A stretch of DNA of 64,000 nucleotides from Rhizoclosmatium globosum (GCA_002104985.1 MCGO01000166.1:20570-84569); one strand, 5' to 3'. Counted from the first letter of the stretch, positions 47,369 through 58,640 are shown. Notes: generated by a model from the letters alone, not told the origin. Numbers and translations: made by a program.

Positions 47369-48560
47369 ATGGTCCCTCTGGTCCCCGCCCCTTCCCCTTC
47401 CCTCAATCCCTCAATCCCTCAACAACACCACCAACACCACCAACCACCAAAGACGAAAAACCTTGACGCCCTCTTCCTCGCGGCCCTCAAGCAAGTCTCT
47501 GAACAACTTGATTCAATCCACGAACCAGACAAACCAGACGACTTTGACGCAGCAACACCCTGTGAAAAAGGTGTGCAAACACCCGCTGTAAAACTTCGTC
47601 TTTTTGTTGCTGACGAAACTCTTTCTGGCGCGCGCCTCGATCAGCTGCTCAGGAACATGACTCGGAGAATCGAAAGCGAAATCAACACGGACGATTCGTC
47701 TTCCTTCTCGTCGGACTCCTCGGACTCGGACGATGATCCAGCGTACTTGTCGTCGGTTCTACCGCCAAATATTCCGCGGAAGCCTTCGTTCGCTTCTTCC
47801 TTATTCCCACCAAACCCACCTTAAACCACATCCGCCTCTCTTGTTGCTGGAATATCCGATCCTCCGCTATCTACTACTCCACGCAACGAAACCGGCCTGT
47901 TTATGAGTTCGGAACTAGGCCCTCTTCAGGCTGAGGCTGTCTCGCGTCTTCAACTTCAACTGTCACGCAAACTCAAGCAGATCAATCAAATCAACAGTGT
48001 CAACTGGAACTTCTATTTTGACATTTACCTCAACCTACACATCTACATATACAATTTCTTCTTACTTCCACAAACAATCATTCTTTTCAGACATCAAACC
48101 CTCGCATCTATCGCATATTCGATTGACGTCTGTCGCAGACCTTGGCGCAAATATTCAACGCGTTCTCACGGAACAGTTGACTCAATTTCATCCCTGTCAG
48201 TCGTTCACAAAACCCGCTTCAAATGCTGAAAAGATTATCCTAGCGTCGTTTACTACCCGTTGCAAACACTGAAAGTGCTACGACGCTGGTGGAAAGTGAC
48301 GGGGAGGAGGGAAGTGGTGATGACAGATTATGGGATAGAGGTTAATGATATTGGAAGTGTTGACGTCGGAGTGGCTGCTGTGGAATAGAAGACGAAAAGC
48401 AAGAAGAAGTGGAAAACGAAGAAGATTGTCGCTGCTGGTGTTGAAGAGGCGAAGGTAGATGTGGCGCCGGAAAAGGTTGATACGGTGCTTGAGTTGGAGT
48501 CCTCATCAGAAACTCAAGCAGTGGACGTCGATGCAATCAACGTTCCGAAAATGGATGTGG
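47369..48560 (+). pseudogene. Family A copy A6 (best-preserved 5' half)
   Basis: From ATG 47369 (MVPLVPAPSPSLNPSIPQ) one frame is open to TAA 47822, about 151 codons. It has a Pro/His-rich start, a helix DALFLAALKQVSEQLDSI, a predicted second helical segment (ARLDQLLRNMTRRIESEI) and an acidic-serine run (DDSSSFSSDSSDSDDDP). The terminating TAA replaces a CAA (in PPQTTS) seen in A1. Downstream frames carry the core with the CGA equivalent changed to CAA (near 48150), then a valine-rich acidic part. It may still yield a short protein, but the full-length family reading frame is broken. Confidence 0.55.
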
Positions 48561-48745
48561 TGGATGATTTTCTTTTTGCGCTTGTTTCCTCAATTTATGA
48601 CGTACAGGTCTGTCGTTGTACGCGACATTTTTAAATCACGTACAGAACTTATGGGTGAAACTGGAACAGGAATTTGGAGAGTTGAGGTTGGTGGTTGTTT
48701 GTTTTTTCGGCCCCTTTACTCAATTAACCACTTACAGATGCCATA
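48560..48745 (+). repeat. Splice-like 130-bp unit, one to two copies
   Basis: It contains TTTCCTCAATTTATGACGTACAG (altered acceptor) near 48587 and CTTTACTCAATTAACCACTTACAG near 48713, with the exon-like segment between. It follows copy A6 as the arrays follow A5 and A7. 48750-49680 has no recognised gene; a minus frame at 49071-49352 is open but unsupported. Confidence 0.5.
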
Positions 48746-49684
48746 ATTATGTCAATAAAAAAGGGGCTCATATACTACTGCATTTGCATTCTGCAACGAA
48801 ATAACGGAATCTGGGTTCCTTCAAGGCTTGTTTCTTGCCGGCCTTGGCTTATTCACACTCCACTACTTTCGCACTCCGACTATGACAATATTCCGCACAT
48901 CCTTTTTCTTTGACCTCGCAAAAGGCTTTACCGTCGGTTTGCCTCAAGCAGCCACTTCCACTGAACAAACTTAATGCTTCTGCCAACTTTATCGACACTT
49001 AATCATCAGCCGCGCCTGCAGATGTTGTCTCCATTCTTGATTGTCGCTGTCTATTTCAACTAGCCCTCCTTTAAACATCCACGCGTGACAGCAATATTCT
49101 AGAAGTTCCTAACTGGGAGATTGACTGTCGTGACATACCGTGAATACTAATCAACTTGCGACTATTCTTGACAGCAAATTTAAAACGCAGTAGTGAGTCT
49201 TGTCCACTGGAAGAGTTGGGTTGTCGAAAGAGGTTGGACCACTTCGAGATTGTAACGACTAGGCTGTGACTCAAATCAGTTCTCAATTCCAAGTGATGAT
49301 TCTCTATTTGACCACAAAGCCATCGAAACAACCAATTCATTCGAACCTCCATCCATGGCGTATTTTGGGTGAACTGCTCTCAACGAAACAAAGCTGGTGT
49401 ATTCAACCCTTCATTTCTGCTTTTATTTGAACGAGTTGAACGAGTCGTGTGTCTTTCATATTTCTATATTATTGTGCTGTACTTTGTAGCTGATCAATAA
49501 TTCGGATCTGTAACTCAGTGTCAGTTGTTCTCGAAAAGACCCTGCTCAACATTTTCTCCTCTCTCTCTTTGTATTTATGGTAGAAGATCTTATCTGTGTA
49601 TCACTGTGTCCGAATTTGGGTTCCACGGAAACTGGAAAGTGAAAAGTGGCTCATTTCTTCGAACACCAAAAAACTCTCCCAAAA

Positions 49685-50820
49685 ATGAGCCAGGTACGCG
49701 CCCTCCCATTGCTGATTGCTACCTCGTAACCTAACTTTGTTAATCGCATTAGAACGATTCAAGACAATCATACACAGCAGGTAAGCAGTACTCTTGATCG
49801 TGGTAGCTACTAACTACGTGTAGACGCGAAATTTGCTTGCAAGGATTTCTTCCCGTGCATTGAGCGCAAGGATCCAGTCACGTGTGTCTTCTTCAATGGG
49901 CTTCCCATGCAGTTTACCCTTGGCGATGTGGGGGCGATGCTCATCCAGGCAGGCGTGCCTCCAAACTCGATTGAGACTGTAGATTATGGAGGAGCAATCG
50001 CCTCCTATGGATCTACTCAGGACGCCATCAACTCGGCCGCAGCGTTGGATGGTCTTGTGGCGTTCGGATACTGTACTGAGAGCCCCCCCTCCATCATCTA
50101 TGCGGCTGCAGTGTCCGAGATGGACGGTCATCGGTATGCAAGAAATGCTCTCAAGGAGCGCATTAAGGCTCTGGAAGAAATTGGCCGCGAGGAAGCGGCC
50201 GAAATTGAGACTTTGTTGAGGGTTGTTGCGTTCTTCTCCCACAATACCCCCTCCAACCCTCTCGAAACCAATGTTGCCACCAATGGTATGGATAAAATGA
50301 ATCTTAAACTACGCTAAGCGCTCCTCCTGCAGAAATTCCCCAACCCATCAACATCCACGTCCCGCAAGCCTCACTCTCCAGCGAGGTCCAAGAGGAGCAG
50401 AAGCAGCAAGACAGTTCAACTCCAGTAGAATCCCCGCTACAAGCGCACACACCAACGCAGGAAGGGTCTAGTTCTGAAGAGCAAGTCCATCAATTTGTTC
50501 CAAGCACTGTTGGTTGGCGCGTTTATGCTGGGAACCTTCCCTTTGCCTTTGAAGAACAAGAACTCTCCCAGCTCTTCAGCCAGTATGGATCTGTGCTCTC
50601 TGCTTCCATTGCAGTGAACAAACAAGGATTCAGCCTCGGCCACGGATGTGTTATCATGTCAACAGAAAAGGAGTCTCTCAAAGCAATCTTCAAGCTTAAC
50701 AGAACAGTCGTGAATGGCCGCCAGATTAAAGTGCATCAAGACAAGTATGGAACAGTTGATGACGAGAAAACTACCATCCAGAACCATAAGTTATCTGACG
50801 AACAGGTTACCCAGGTTTAA
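49685..50820 (+). CDS. Protein with two RNA-recognition motifs
   Basis: Exons are 49685-49693, 49753-49780, 49824-50285 and 50333-50820; they sum to 987 nt, one frame of 328 codons plus TAA. The first exon codes only MSQ. The introns are 43-59 bp, with donors GTACGC, GTAAGC and GTATGG. The N-terminal RRM begins VTCVFFNGLPMQFTL and is divergent in its RNP1 (GLVAFGYC). A Gln/Glu/Ser-rich linker follows. A second, canonical RRM has RVYAGNLPFAFEEQEL (RNP2) and LGHGCVIM (RNP1) and ends GRQIKVHQDK. The fold implies single-stranded RNA binding; target unknown. It is single copy here, well preserved, and followed by AATAAA near 50884. Confidence 0.85.
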
Positions 50821-51029
50821 TGAAATGGTTGATGGCTATTTAAGCTGGGAAACAATTGTTTGCGTTGTTCATATGGAGTATTCAATAAATCAATGGCCTT
50901 GATGTAGTTTATAGAATGTTCATTTTGATTTCGGGAAAATAACGAAATGAATAAGCAGTTGGTTCATAAGCATACATTTATAAACTAATTAGGTACCAAA
51001 TTAAGATTATAAATTGTTCAAGTTGTGCA

Positions 51030-51860
51030 GGAAACAATGCAGCTCTGCCTATCCCGCTTGGGCCTCACATTGCCATAGCCACAAAAGAGTGGTTGCATTC
51101 AAACTGTGCCAGCAAAGAAACGCGACAAAGAAAAAACACTTCAGAAAATAAAACATAACGTTCTAAGCTGTTTCAGATGCAACGCGGCTCTGCTTATCCC
51201 GCTTGGGCCTCACATTGCCATGGCCACAAAAGAGTGGTTGCGTTCAAACTGTGCCAGCAAAGAAACGCGACAAAGAAAAAACACTTCAGAAAATAAAACA
51301 TAACGTTCTAAGCTGTTTCAGATGCAACGCGGCTCTGCTTATCCCGCTTGGGCCTCACATTGCCATGGCCACAAAAGAGTGGTTGCATTCAAACTGTGCC
51401 AGCAAAGAAACGCGACAAAGAAAAAACACTTCAGAAAATAAAACATAACGTTCTAAGCTGTTTCAGATGCAACGCGGCTCTGCTTATCCCGCTTGGGCCT
51501 CACATTGCCATGGCCACAAAAGAGTGGTTGCATTCAAACTGTGCCAGCAAAGAAACGCGACAAAGAAAAAACACTTCAGAAAATAAAACATAACGTTCTA
51601 AGCTGTTTCAGATGCAATGCGGCTCTGCTTATCCCGCTTGGGCCTCACATTGCCATGGCCACAAAAGAGTGGTTGCGTTCAAACTGTGCCAGCAAAGAAA
51701 CGCGACAAAGAAAAAACACTTCAGAAAATAAAACATAACGTTCTAAGCTGTTTCAGATGCAACGCGGCTCTGCTTATCCCGCTTGGGCCTCACATTGCCA
51801 TGGCCACAAAAGAGTGGTTGCGTTCAAACTGTGCCAGCAAAGAAACGCAATAAAGAAAAA
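51030..51860. repeat. 145-bp tandem repeat, six units
   Basis: The word atcccgcttggg recurs at 51051, 51196, 51341, 51486, 51631 and 51776, exactly 145 bp apart. Each unit has cattgccatggccacaaaag, gtgccagcaaagaaacgcg and aaaataaaacataacg (an AATAAA in every unit). Units differ at a few positions, such as gcattc/gcgttc and acgcgg/atgcgg. It starts about 200 bp after the RRM gene's stop, so transcripts reading through would meet repeated AATAAA hexamers. Short frames inside each unit have no coding support. Confidence 0.95.
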
Positions 51861-52812
51861 GTAAAAACGTATAGATGAAACTAATTTAAAGAGGAAAAGA
51901 TAATTAAATGATGATGTGATGACTGGCGAACCACAAACTGATAACCAAACAGACCAAAGTTTGGAAGAATTTGGACCAGAAATTCAGAGGAGACCTGAAC
52001 AGATGAAAGAAGAAACTGTTGCGGAAAATATCAGACATCAGGAGGAGAAGGTTGGATCCTATCATTGATTTAGTACTTTCATTATATCCAACTGACACTA
52101 TCACCTCGATCACCTCAAAAAATATCATGGGATGCTGACTGAGCTTATTTAAGCAACTTATTGGCAGGAGAGAGAGGGAGAACAAGGAGACAAGCAGCCG
52201 ACGAGACAATCAGGAGACGAGACAAACAATCGAACTGGGAATAGAAGTGAGCAAACAGCTTGTACACTTCACAAAGAACACATCATGCACTCACATATAA
52301 GCTTTGAACTTGAGTACTATAGCACTGGTAGGATGAGGAGGGGAGGGAGGGGAGGGATGTGTGGAAGCTGAGTTGGAGTTTGTTTGTTTGGACTGAGATT
52401 TATGTGACAAACACTTTTCCATTTTTGACCTTTTATACCCCAAAATTGTCCATAGATAGAAATGAGCAAATAAGTATGCATAGAAGAAATAACATGAACA
52501 GAAAGCCTTTATTTTATTCTTGAGAGCTGTATGCTTATAAATCAAAGTGGGAGAGCTTCGACGATGTCCGAAGATAAGGCATCAGTTCTGTTTCTCACAA
52601 AGCTGAAGTGAATTTGTATAGGGTGCTTAATAATGTAGTTGCATGAGTTAAATTATCCAATGAGCCTCTTCTCACACCCAACCACAAAGCAAGACATTGA
52701 CACAGCGTAAGATATTGATACAGCATCCAGCCTTTATCAAAATAAATACAAACAATAAAATGAAAGCCAGCCGCCACAATCACCACTCATACGCGAACCT
52801 GAAGAAAAAATG
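51861..52812. repeat. Downstream flank of polymerase delta module, copy 2
   Basis: The part from about 52130 pairs with 40-700 in the first module, including the purine-rich gaggaggggagg tract and the AAAATAAATAC segment before the polymerase stop. Bases 51861-52130 are unique with no supported gene. Confidence 0.6.
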
Positions 52813-54735
52813 TCAATATCTCGAACCAAAAAGCCAAAACCCAACAAACCTATCCATCGTCTTGGAAGCATCATTCAAATCCTTCTGCACCTTCTTGTGG
52901 ATATAAAAGATGGGACAATCTTGAGCCGAGCAAAGCACATCCTGATGCAACGAGCCTTGGCACCTTTGACACTGTGTCCACAAACGCGAGTACTTTTCTT
53001 CCAGCTGAGTCATATTGTTTAAGTGCTTCTGGTATAAGTCGACCATCTTGGGACGGCAGTTGATACAGACAGCGGTTTCTAAGTTTTGTGAGTATATGAA
53101 AGCTTATGGCTGACAACATACCATCTTTGGGCAGAGGAGTTCTACATCCCAAACAAGTCGCCGTTCTGACAGCAAACTTCATCAGACCTCTCATACTAGT
53201 TGGAGCAGCGACACTAATTGTTCGAAGGTGGTCTCCAGCTTCGAAGAGTCTTGTGAGAAAATAGAAGAGAGGAAGAAACTCACCCAACAAACTCGACAAC
53301 TTTACACCAAGAATAGGTTTGAAGATACACATCAATGGATTCGCCAGTTGGTTTTCCACTTGTGTGGATATTAGTGTCTTTAGATTCAATAAACCTGATT
53401 CTTACAGTAGTACTTTGTGTCAATAGGAATATTCATGTCCAGAACATATAACGGGTCTTCAGCCTTCTCGTATGCCACGGCGTCTTTTGTTCCTTTGATA
53501 ATAACGTACAAAACACAATCACAAACCTTCAACGCCAGTTGACGACCATCCAACACAGCTCTCTTAAACGGATCCGTCTCCTTCTTCAAATCAGCTTTCG
53601 CCTTCTTACGAGCGCCAATCAAGTCTTCGAGAATAATCGGAAGCATTCCTTTCTGAACAGACGTTTTGAGAAAGATATCTGGAATCTCGGAGTTAAGAAC
53701 GTTTCTCGATCGACAACAAACAAAAAAAACATACTGTTGTTTGGAGTTTATACATAGTCTCATCCTCGGTGAGTCCGTACTTTGTGATGACACTTGGATT
53801 GGCGATGTAGATGGAAGAACACAAATTATGCGGCATCATAATGGATGGATATAGCGAAGTAAAATCCAAAGTGGCGATAAAGCAAAACAAGCGAACCTTC
53901 AGGATTCATATTCGGAATAAGGAGACCCTGCTGTTTAGCCTTTCAATACAGTTGCGAAATGACCTTGATTTGTTGACCGCGAGTCAAGAGGTAGTTGAAC
54001 GGAACTCCAGTCACACGTGCCATTTCAATATAGTTGATGATGCACATGAGTTTGTCAAGCAATCGTTGTGGAAGATATGCATCCTTTGAGCCACAGTAAG
54101 TTATGCAAGAGAAGAAGCGATGGAATCATACCTTCAAACAGTATATAGCAAGTCGTGGACGCGTCTCGTCATTTCCGTTCTGTAAATCAGCGATGATGGA
54201 GTGGTGTATGTCTTCCTTCTGTTCACCTATTGAACGCAACAAATTCAATATCCAACAGTTTTGAACCATAAAACGTACCCAGGAAGTGGGCACTGACAGA
54301 GTTCAGGGTATAAGATCTCAATTTATGGTCACGCTGCATGATTTTTAGAACATCCACTTGAAGACGTCCCTCAATATTAATCGCCTTGTTGCCACGAATT
54401 CCAAGCGCCTTTGAAGAGAATCGCGAGTCCTTGGCCTTCGTCTCCAAATCTCAGACATGTCCTATTATGCATTAATCAGTAACGCATGTAAACAATTGAA
54501 CCAACTCACCGAGAAAGGGGAAGCGCAGCACTTTCAACGTCGAAGCACGTTTGAGAATGTATGGAAAATCAAAGTTTTGGATGTTGTATCCGGTAATGAT
54601 GTCAGGATCGCACTGTACAAAGTGAATAAGAATAATTCATTGCTTATGGAGACTCACAATACGAATGAACTCTGCACAATTCACCAATAAGTCGTTTTCG
54701 CGATCAAAGCAGAGGGTATGTGTTCCAGCAACTGG
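52813..54735 (-). pseudogene. DNA polymerase delta catalytic subunit, broken copy 2
   Basis: Family-B polymerase read from 54735: THTLCFDRENDLL, intron, [17 protein letters not shown] (Exo II region), intron, the QNGNDETR segment, an exon with [11 protein letters not shown] (Exo III side), then motif A ([15 protein letters not shown]). The finger helix segment follows ([17 protein letters not shown]), then [22 protein letters not shown], and the C-terminal metal centres CLGC...CINC and CQRC...C....C, all eight Cys kept. Defects: an in-frame TGA at the Arg of LYRKAK (near 53948), loss of about 20 residues before motif A, and a deletion running from inside the intron after LALK to before YVIIKG. 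That deletion removes motifs B and C, hence the catalytic YGDTDS. Introns and ends are otherwise recognisable. Confidence 0.9.
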
Positions 54736-55955
54736 TAATGATGTTCCTAGTCAAAAACAACAGTATTAGAAATGAGCGCAAAAGTGAGAATCAAGAAAGA
54801 CACGATGCGTTGCGACTGCTCCTTCACCAAAGAGTCAGCCGCACGACAGAGAGCACTCCATCCGAGTGGTCCGTCCGCATCCGTCGAGAATGGAGATGGT
54901 GTTGATAATTACCTTGGACGTATTGAGGTATTCCCACAGGACTGGCAATATTGTTCCTAGTTAATCAACAGTATTAGAAATGAGCGCGAAATGAGAATCA
55001 AGAACAACACGATGCGTTGCGACTGCTCCTTCACCAAAGAGTCAGCCGCACGTCAGAGAGCACTCCATCCGAGTGGTCCGTCCGCATCCGTCGAGAATGG
55101 AGATGGTGTTGATAATTACCTTGGACGTATTGTGGTATTCCCAAGGGACTGGTAATATTGTTCCTAGTTAATCAACAGTATTAGAAATAAGCGCGAAATG
55201 AGAATCAAGAAAGACACGATGCGTTGCGACTGCTCCTTCACCAAAGAGTCAGCCGCACGACAGAGAGCACTCCATCCGAGTGGTCCGTCCGCATCCGTCG
55301 AGAAGGGAGATGGCGTTGATAATTACCTTGGACGTATTTTGGTATTCCCAAGGGACTGGTAATGATGTTCCTAGTTAATCAACAGTATTAGAAATAAGCG
55401 CGAAATGAGAATCAAGAAAGACACGATGCGTTGCGACTGCTCCTTCACCAAAGAGTCAGCCGCACGACAGAGAGCACTCCATCCGAGTGGTCCGTCCGCA
55501 TCCGTCGAGAATGGAGATGGTGTTGATAATTACCTTGGACGTATTGTGGTATTCCCAAGGGACTGGTAATATTGTTCCTAGTTAATCAACAGTATTAGAA
55601 ATAAGCGCGAAATGAGAATCAAGAAAGACACGATGCGTTGCGACTGCTCCTTCACCAAAGAGTCAGCCGCACGACAGAGAGCACTCCATCCGAGTGGTCC
55701 GTCCGCATCCGTCGAGAAGGGAGATGGCGTTGATAATTACCTTGGACGTATTTTGGTATTCCCAAGGGACTGGTAATGATGTTCCTAGTTAATCAACAGT
55801 ATTAGAAATAAGCGCGAAATGAGAATCAAGAAAGACACGATGCGTTGCGACTGCTCCTTCACCAAAGAGTCAGCCGCACGACAGAGAGCACTCCATCCGA
55901 GTGGTCCGTCCGCATCTGTCGCAAAAGGGAGATGGCGTTGATAATTACCTTGCAT
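54735..55955. repeat. 207-bp tandem array, six units
   Basis: gagtcagcc recurs at 54832, 55039, 55246, 55453, 55660 and 55867, exactly 207 bp apart. On the minus strand each unit reads acceptor ..ACATCATTACCAG or ..CAATATTACCAG, then an exon-like 29 nt (beginning TCCCTTGGGAATACC, ending GTCCAAG), then a donor GTAATTATC and about 178 bp of intron-like sequence. The first acceptor, at 54733, is the one that would feed the polymerase exonuclease exon. The array therefore sits where an upstream intron of that gene belongs. Twenty-nine is not a multiple of three, so stacked inclusion would shift the frame. Confidence 0.93.
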
Positions 55956-55959
55956 GGTT

Positions 55960-56430
55960 TGTGACTGCATTGTGTTTCCTTTGAAGTGTCAGAGGAAAGA
56001 AGCAAGAGAAAGATTCGCAACAGTGACTTTGAAGATATGCCTATGCAATAAGAATAGTCAGTAACGCGTCTGGACAGAAGCGGAAGAAGGAGAATGAAGA
56101 GTCCGACACAAGTCCACACACACCACCAACCAGAGCTGCCACCAGATGCGAGTGATTGCACACAAATACAGCACAATTTCGCAGTAAGAAAGTGAGTGTG
56201 AATGCGAATGTTGGAGTGGGTGGTGACAAGCAAGAGGAAGAGTGGCCCACCATTTGACAGACTACCAATCAACGCCATTCAGTAGAAGGAGTAACGCCAT
56301 TTGAATACAACTTGATGAATCGGCTGTCGTTGTTCAATGCATCGGTAGTAGTAGGCACTCTCTGTTTGTACGGGAGTCGACACTGGTTTAAGCAGGGGTA
56401 ATGTTTGAATTGAGAACAAAGAATCGAAAG
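55960..56430. repeat. Block C, copy 3
   Basis: Same landmarks as 2290-2960 and 19920-20345, in the same position relative to the 207-bp repeat. Minus-strand frames here are longer (about 139 codons) but differ between copies. Unclear whether ever coding. Confidence 0.6.
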
Positions 56431-56458
56431 AGAAACAAGAATTCAAAACTGTCTCCAA

Positions 56459-57960
56459 TTGACAGAATTGCCAAGTACTGATCGCTCACTTGCACTCACT
56501 CGCACTCACTCGATAACCTATGCCTTGATTCAGAATGCACGCATTCACCACACATCATCGCTTCTCCTCCTACTCGTTCAACAACTCTTCCCCTTCCTCC
56601 TTTCCCCAATCCCTCAACACCAACAACAAACCACCAAAGACCGAACTCTTCCTCGTCGCTCCCCTTCCCCAATTCAGGGATTACGTGGAACCCTTTATCT
56701 ATTCGCAACAAACCCACCTCAAACCACACCCGCCTGTCCTGCTGCTGCACTGCCTGACCCTCGACCATCTACTAGTCCACTCAACGAAACCGGCGTGTTT
56801 ATGCGATCGGAACTCGGCCCTCATCGTTCTCAAACTGTGTCGCATACTACTTCAACTTCAACCGTCAAGTTAACTCAAGCAGTTCAACCAATCAATTCAA
56901 TATCGTCCGTTCGAGACATCGAGCCTTTACATCTATCGCATATTCCCTTGACGTCTGTCGCAGACCTTGGCGTGAATATTCGACGCGTTCTTGTGGAACA
57001 ACTGTCCCTACAAGTCGTTCTGGTTCACAAAACCCTCTCCAAATACCGAAAAGGATGCTCCCAACGTCCTCTTCTACCCGTCACAAACACTGAAAGTTCT
57101 ACAACGCTGGTTGAAATTGACAGAGAGGAGGGAAGCGGTGATGACGGATCATGGGACGGAGGTTGATGATGTTGGAAGTGTTGACGTCGGAGTGGCTGCA
57201 GGGGAAAAGAAGACAAAAAACAAGACGAAGTGGAAAGAGAAGAAGGTTGATGTGGGGCTGGAGAAGGTTGATATGGTGCTTGAGCTGGAGTTCTCGTCAG
57301 AAACTCAAGCAGTGGACGTCGATGCAGTCGACGTTCCTAATATGGATGTGGCATTGACTGAGATTTTGTACTCGGTGTGGAGGTCGGCGTCACATGCAGA
57401 AAGTATTTTTGGTGCAGTCGTCTTGGATCAAAATGAGGACACAATGTCAGATATCCAACTTTTACCTTAAAATCAAGGTGAGCTCGTTGTATTTGTTTTG
57501 GGAAATACTGAAATGCGAGCAGGAAACCCGAACCTTAGAAAACACTGTCGAAATTACTTCAGTTCATTCATCAAAAACAGCCGAACAGCTCCTCCAAATC
57601 GCATCAGTATCGACGCTTCCTGCATTGTTTCCTTCCCACAAACGTCAGAAATCGACGGCACGCGTGAAGCAGCACCAGACCAATCGAGCCTGTTCTATAT
57701 GCGAAGGTATTGGGTTGCCTCCGCGAAACAATACTCGTAGCCAAGGACGAGACCCTTCTCGTCTCCTCCATAGTCAACAACATATCCACAAAAGACGCAT
57801 CTAGTCTAGACTCCCCCATTTCCCAAACCACAACTATATTCACAATCGAAACTCCCCACTCAAAAGCAAGACATCAAAAAAAAAGAGGATATCTGCGCAG
57901 AAGAAGGAATCATGTGAAGGCTTGTGTTGGGGAAGGGACGGAGTGTTGAAATGTTACGAG
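56459..57960 (+). pseudogene. Family A copy A7 (decayed)
   Basis: It starts with the lead stretch containing gcactcactcgataacct (also at the right edge of the window, 63930). The Pro-rich part is shortened. The Thr-rich region, the core near 56930-57000 (SVADLGVNIRRVLVEQL, CGA kept), a Lys-rich part (KKTKNKTKWKEKK, near 57210), an acidic/valine part (ELEFSSETQAVDVDAVDVPN) and the ALFPSHKRQK-type segment near 57630 follow. Stops and frame changes occur at about 57165 and 57470. Confidence 0.55.
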
Positions 57961-58640
57961 TGATGGTGATTAACACACCGAATTCATAGGTTGAGTTGGA
58001 ACGGGGAGTTGGAGAGTTGAGGTTGGCGAGTTGGTTCGCTTTTTCGGGCGCGTTTACTCAATTTACGATTTGCAGCTATCTCCTTACGCGTAGTATCATT
58101 CAATAATGCACCAAACTCATTGCCGAAGTTGGAAGAGGGAACTGGAAAGGAAATTGGTAAGTGGTTTGGTTTTTCGGCCACCTTTACTCAATTTACAACT
58201 TATAGGTCTTTCGTTGCGGGAAACGTTTTTTATTAACATACCGAACTCTTTGGCGAAGCTGAAACCGGGATTCTGAGAGTTGGAGTTGAAAGTTGGTTCG
58301 CTGTGTTGACTGGGTTTATTGAATTTACGACTAACAGGTCTCTCGTTGTACGCAACGTCAATCAGTTACCTGCAGACCTCATAGCCGCAGTTGAAAGTGG
58401 GAGTTGGAAAGTGAAGTTGGTGAGTGATTTGCTTATTCCCTCGCATTTACTCAACTTAAGACTTACAGCTCTCTCGTTGTACAGAACGTCCTTAAATAAC
58501 ATACTGAACTCACAGCCGAAGTTGGAATGGGGAGTCGGAGAGTTCATGTTAGTTTGCTTCTCTGTTCACATTTACTCAATTTGCAACCTACAGGTCACTC
58601 TTAGTACAGAATATCATTTGAACGAGTGCCTGTTTTGTTG
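57960..58640 (+). repeat. Array of five 130-bp exon/intron-like units
   Basis: Donor-like sites are near 58025, 58155, 58290, 58421 and 58550 (130-135 bp spacing). Acceptors such as TTTACGATTTGCAG, TTTACAACTTATAG, TTTACGACTAACAG, CTTAAGACTTACAG and TTTGCAACCTACAG follow. Exon-like parts average 81-82 nt; one full stretch (58336-58417) is open and reads SLVVRNVNQLPADLIAAVES. It ends just before the zinc-finger gene. Confidence 0.78.

Larger units (their letters stand above)
39840..48280. repeat. 8.4-kb segmental duplication, copy 2
   Basis: Direct-orientation partner of 3953-12310. The left border is at the shared word aagaatac. Internal differences from copy 1 include a 5-nt deletion in the acidic gene, loss of about 150 bp near 45290, and a switch near 46020 to sequence closer to 29040 onward. 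Confidence 0.9.

Noticed and set aside
53941..53960. TGA read as a sense codon (nuclear code change)
   Set aside because: In-frame TGA appears in the polymerase and oxygenase copies at Arg-like positions, but the cyclin gene and the acidic gene end properly at TGA. Decay of CGA is simpler.
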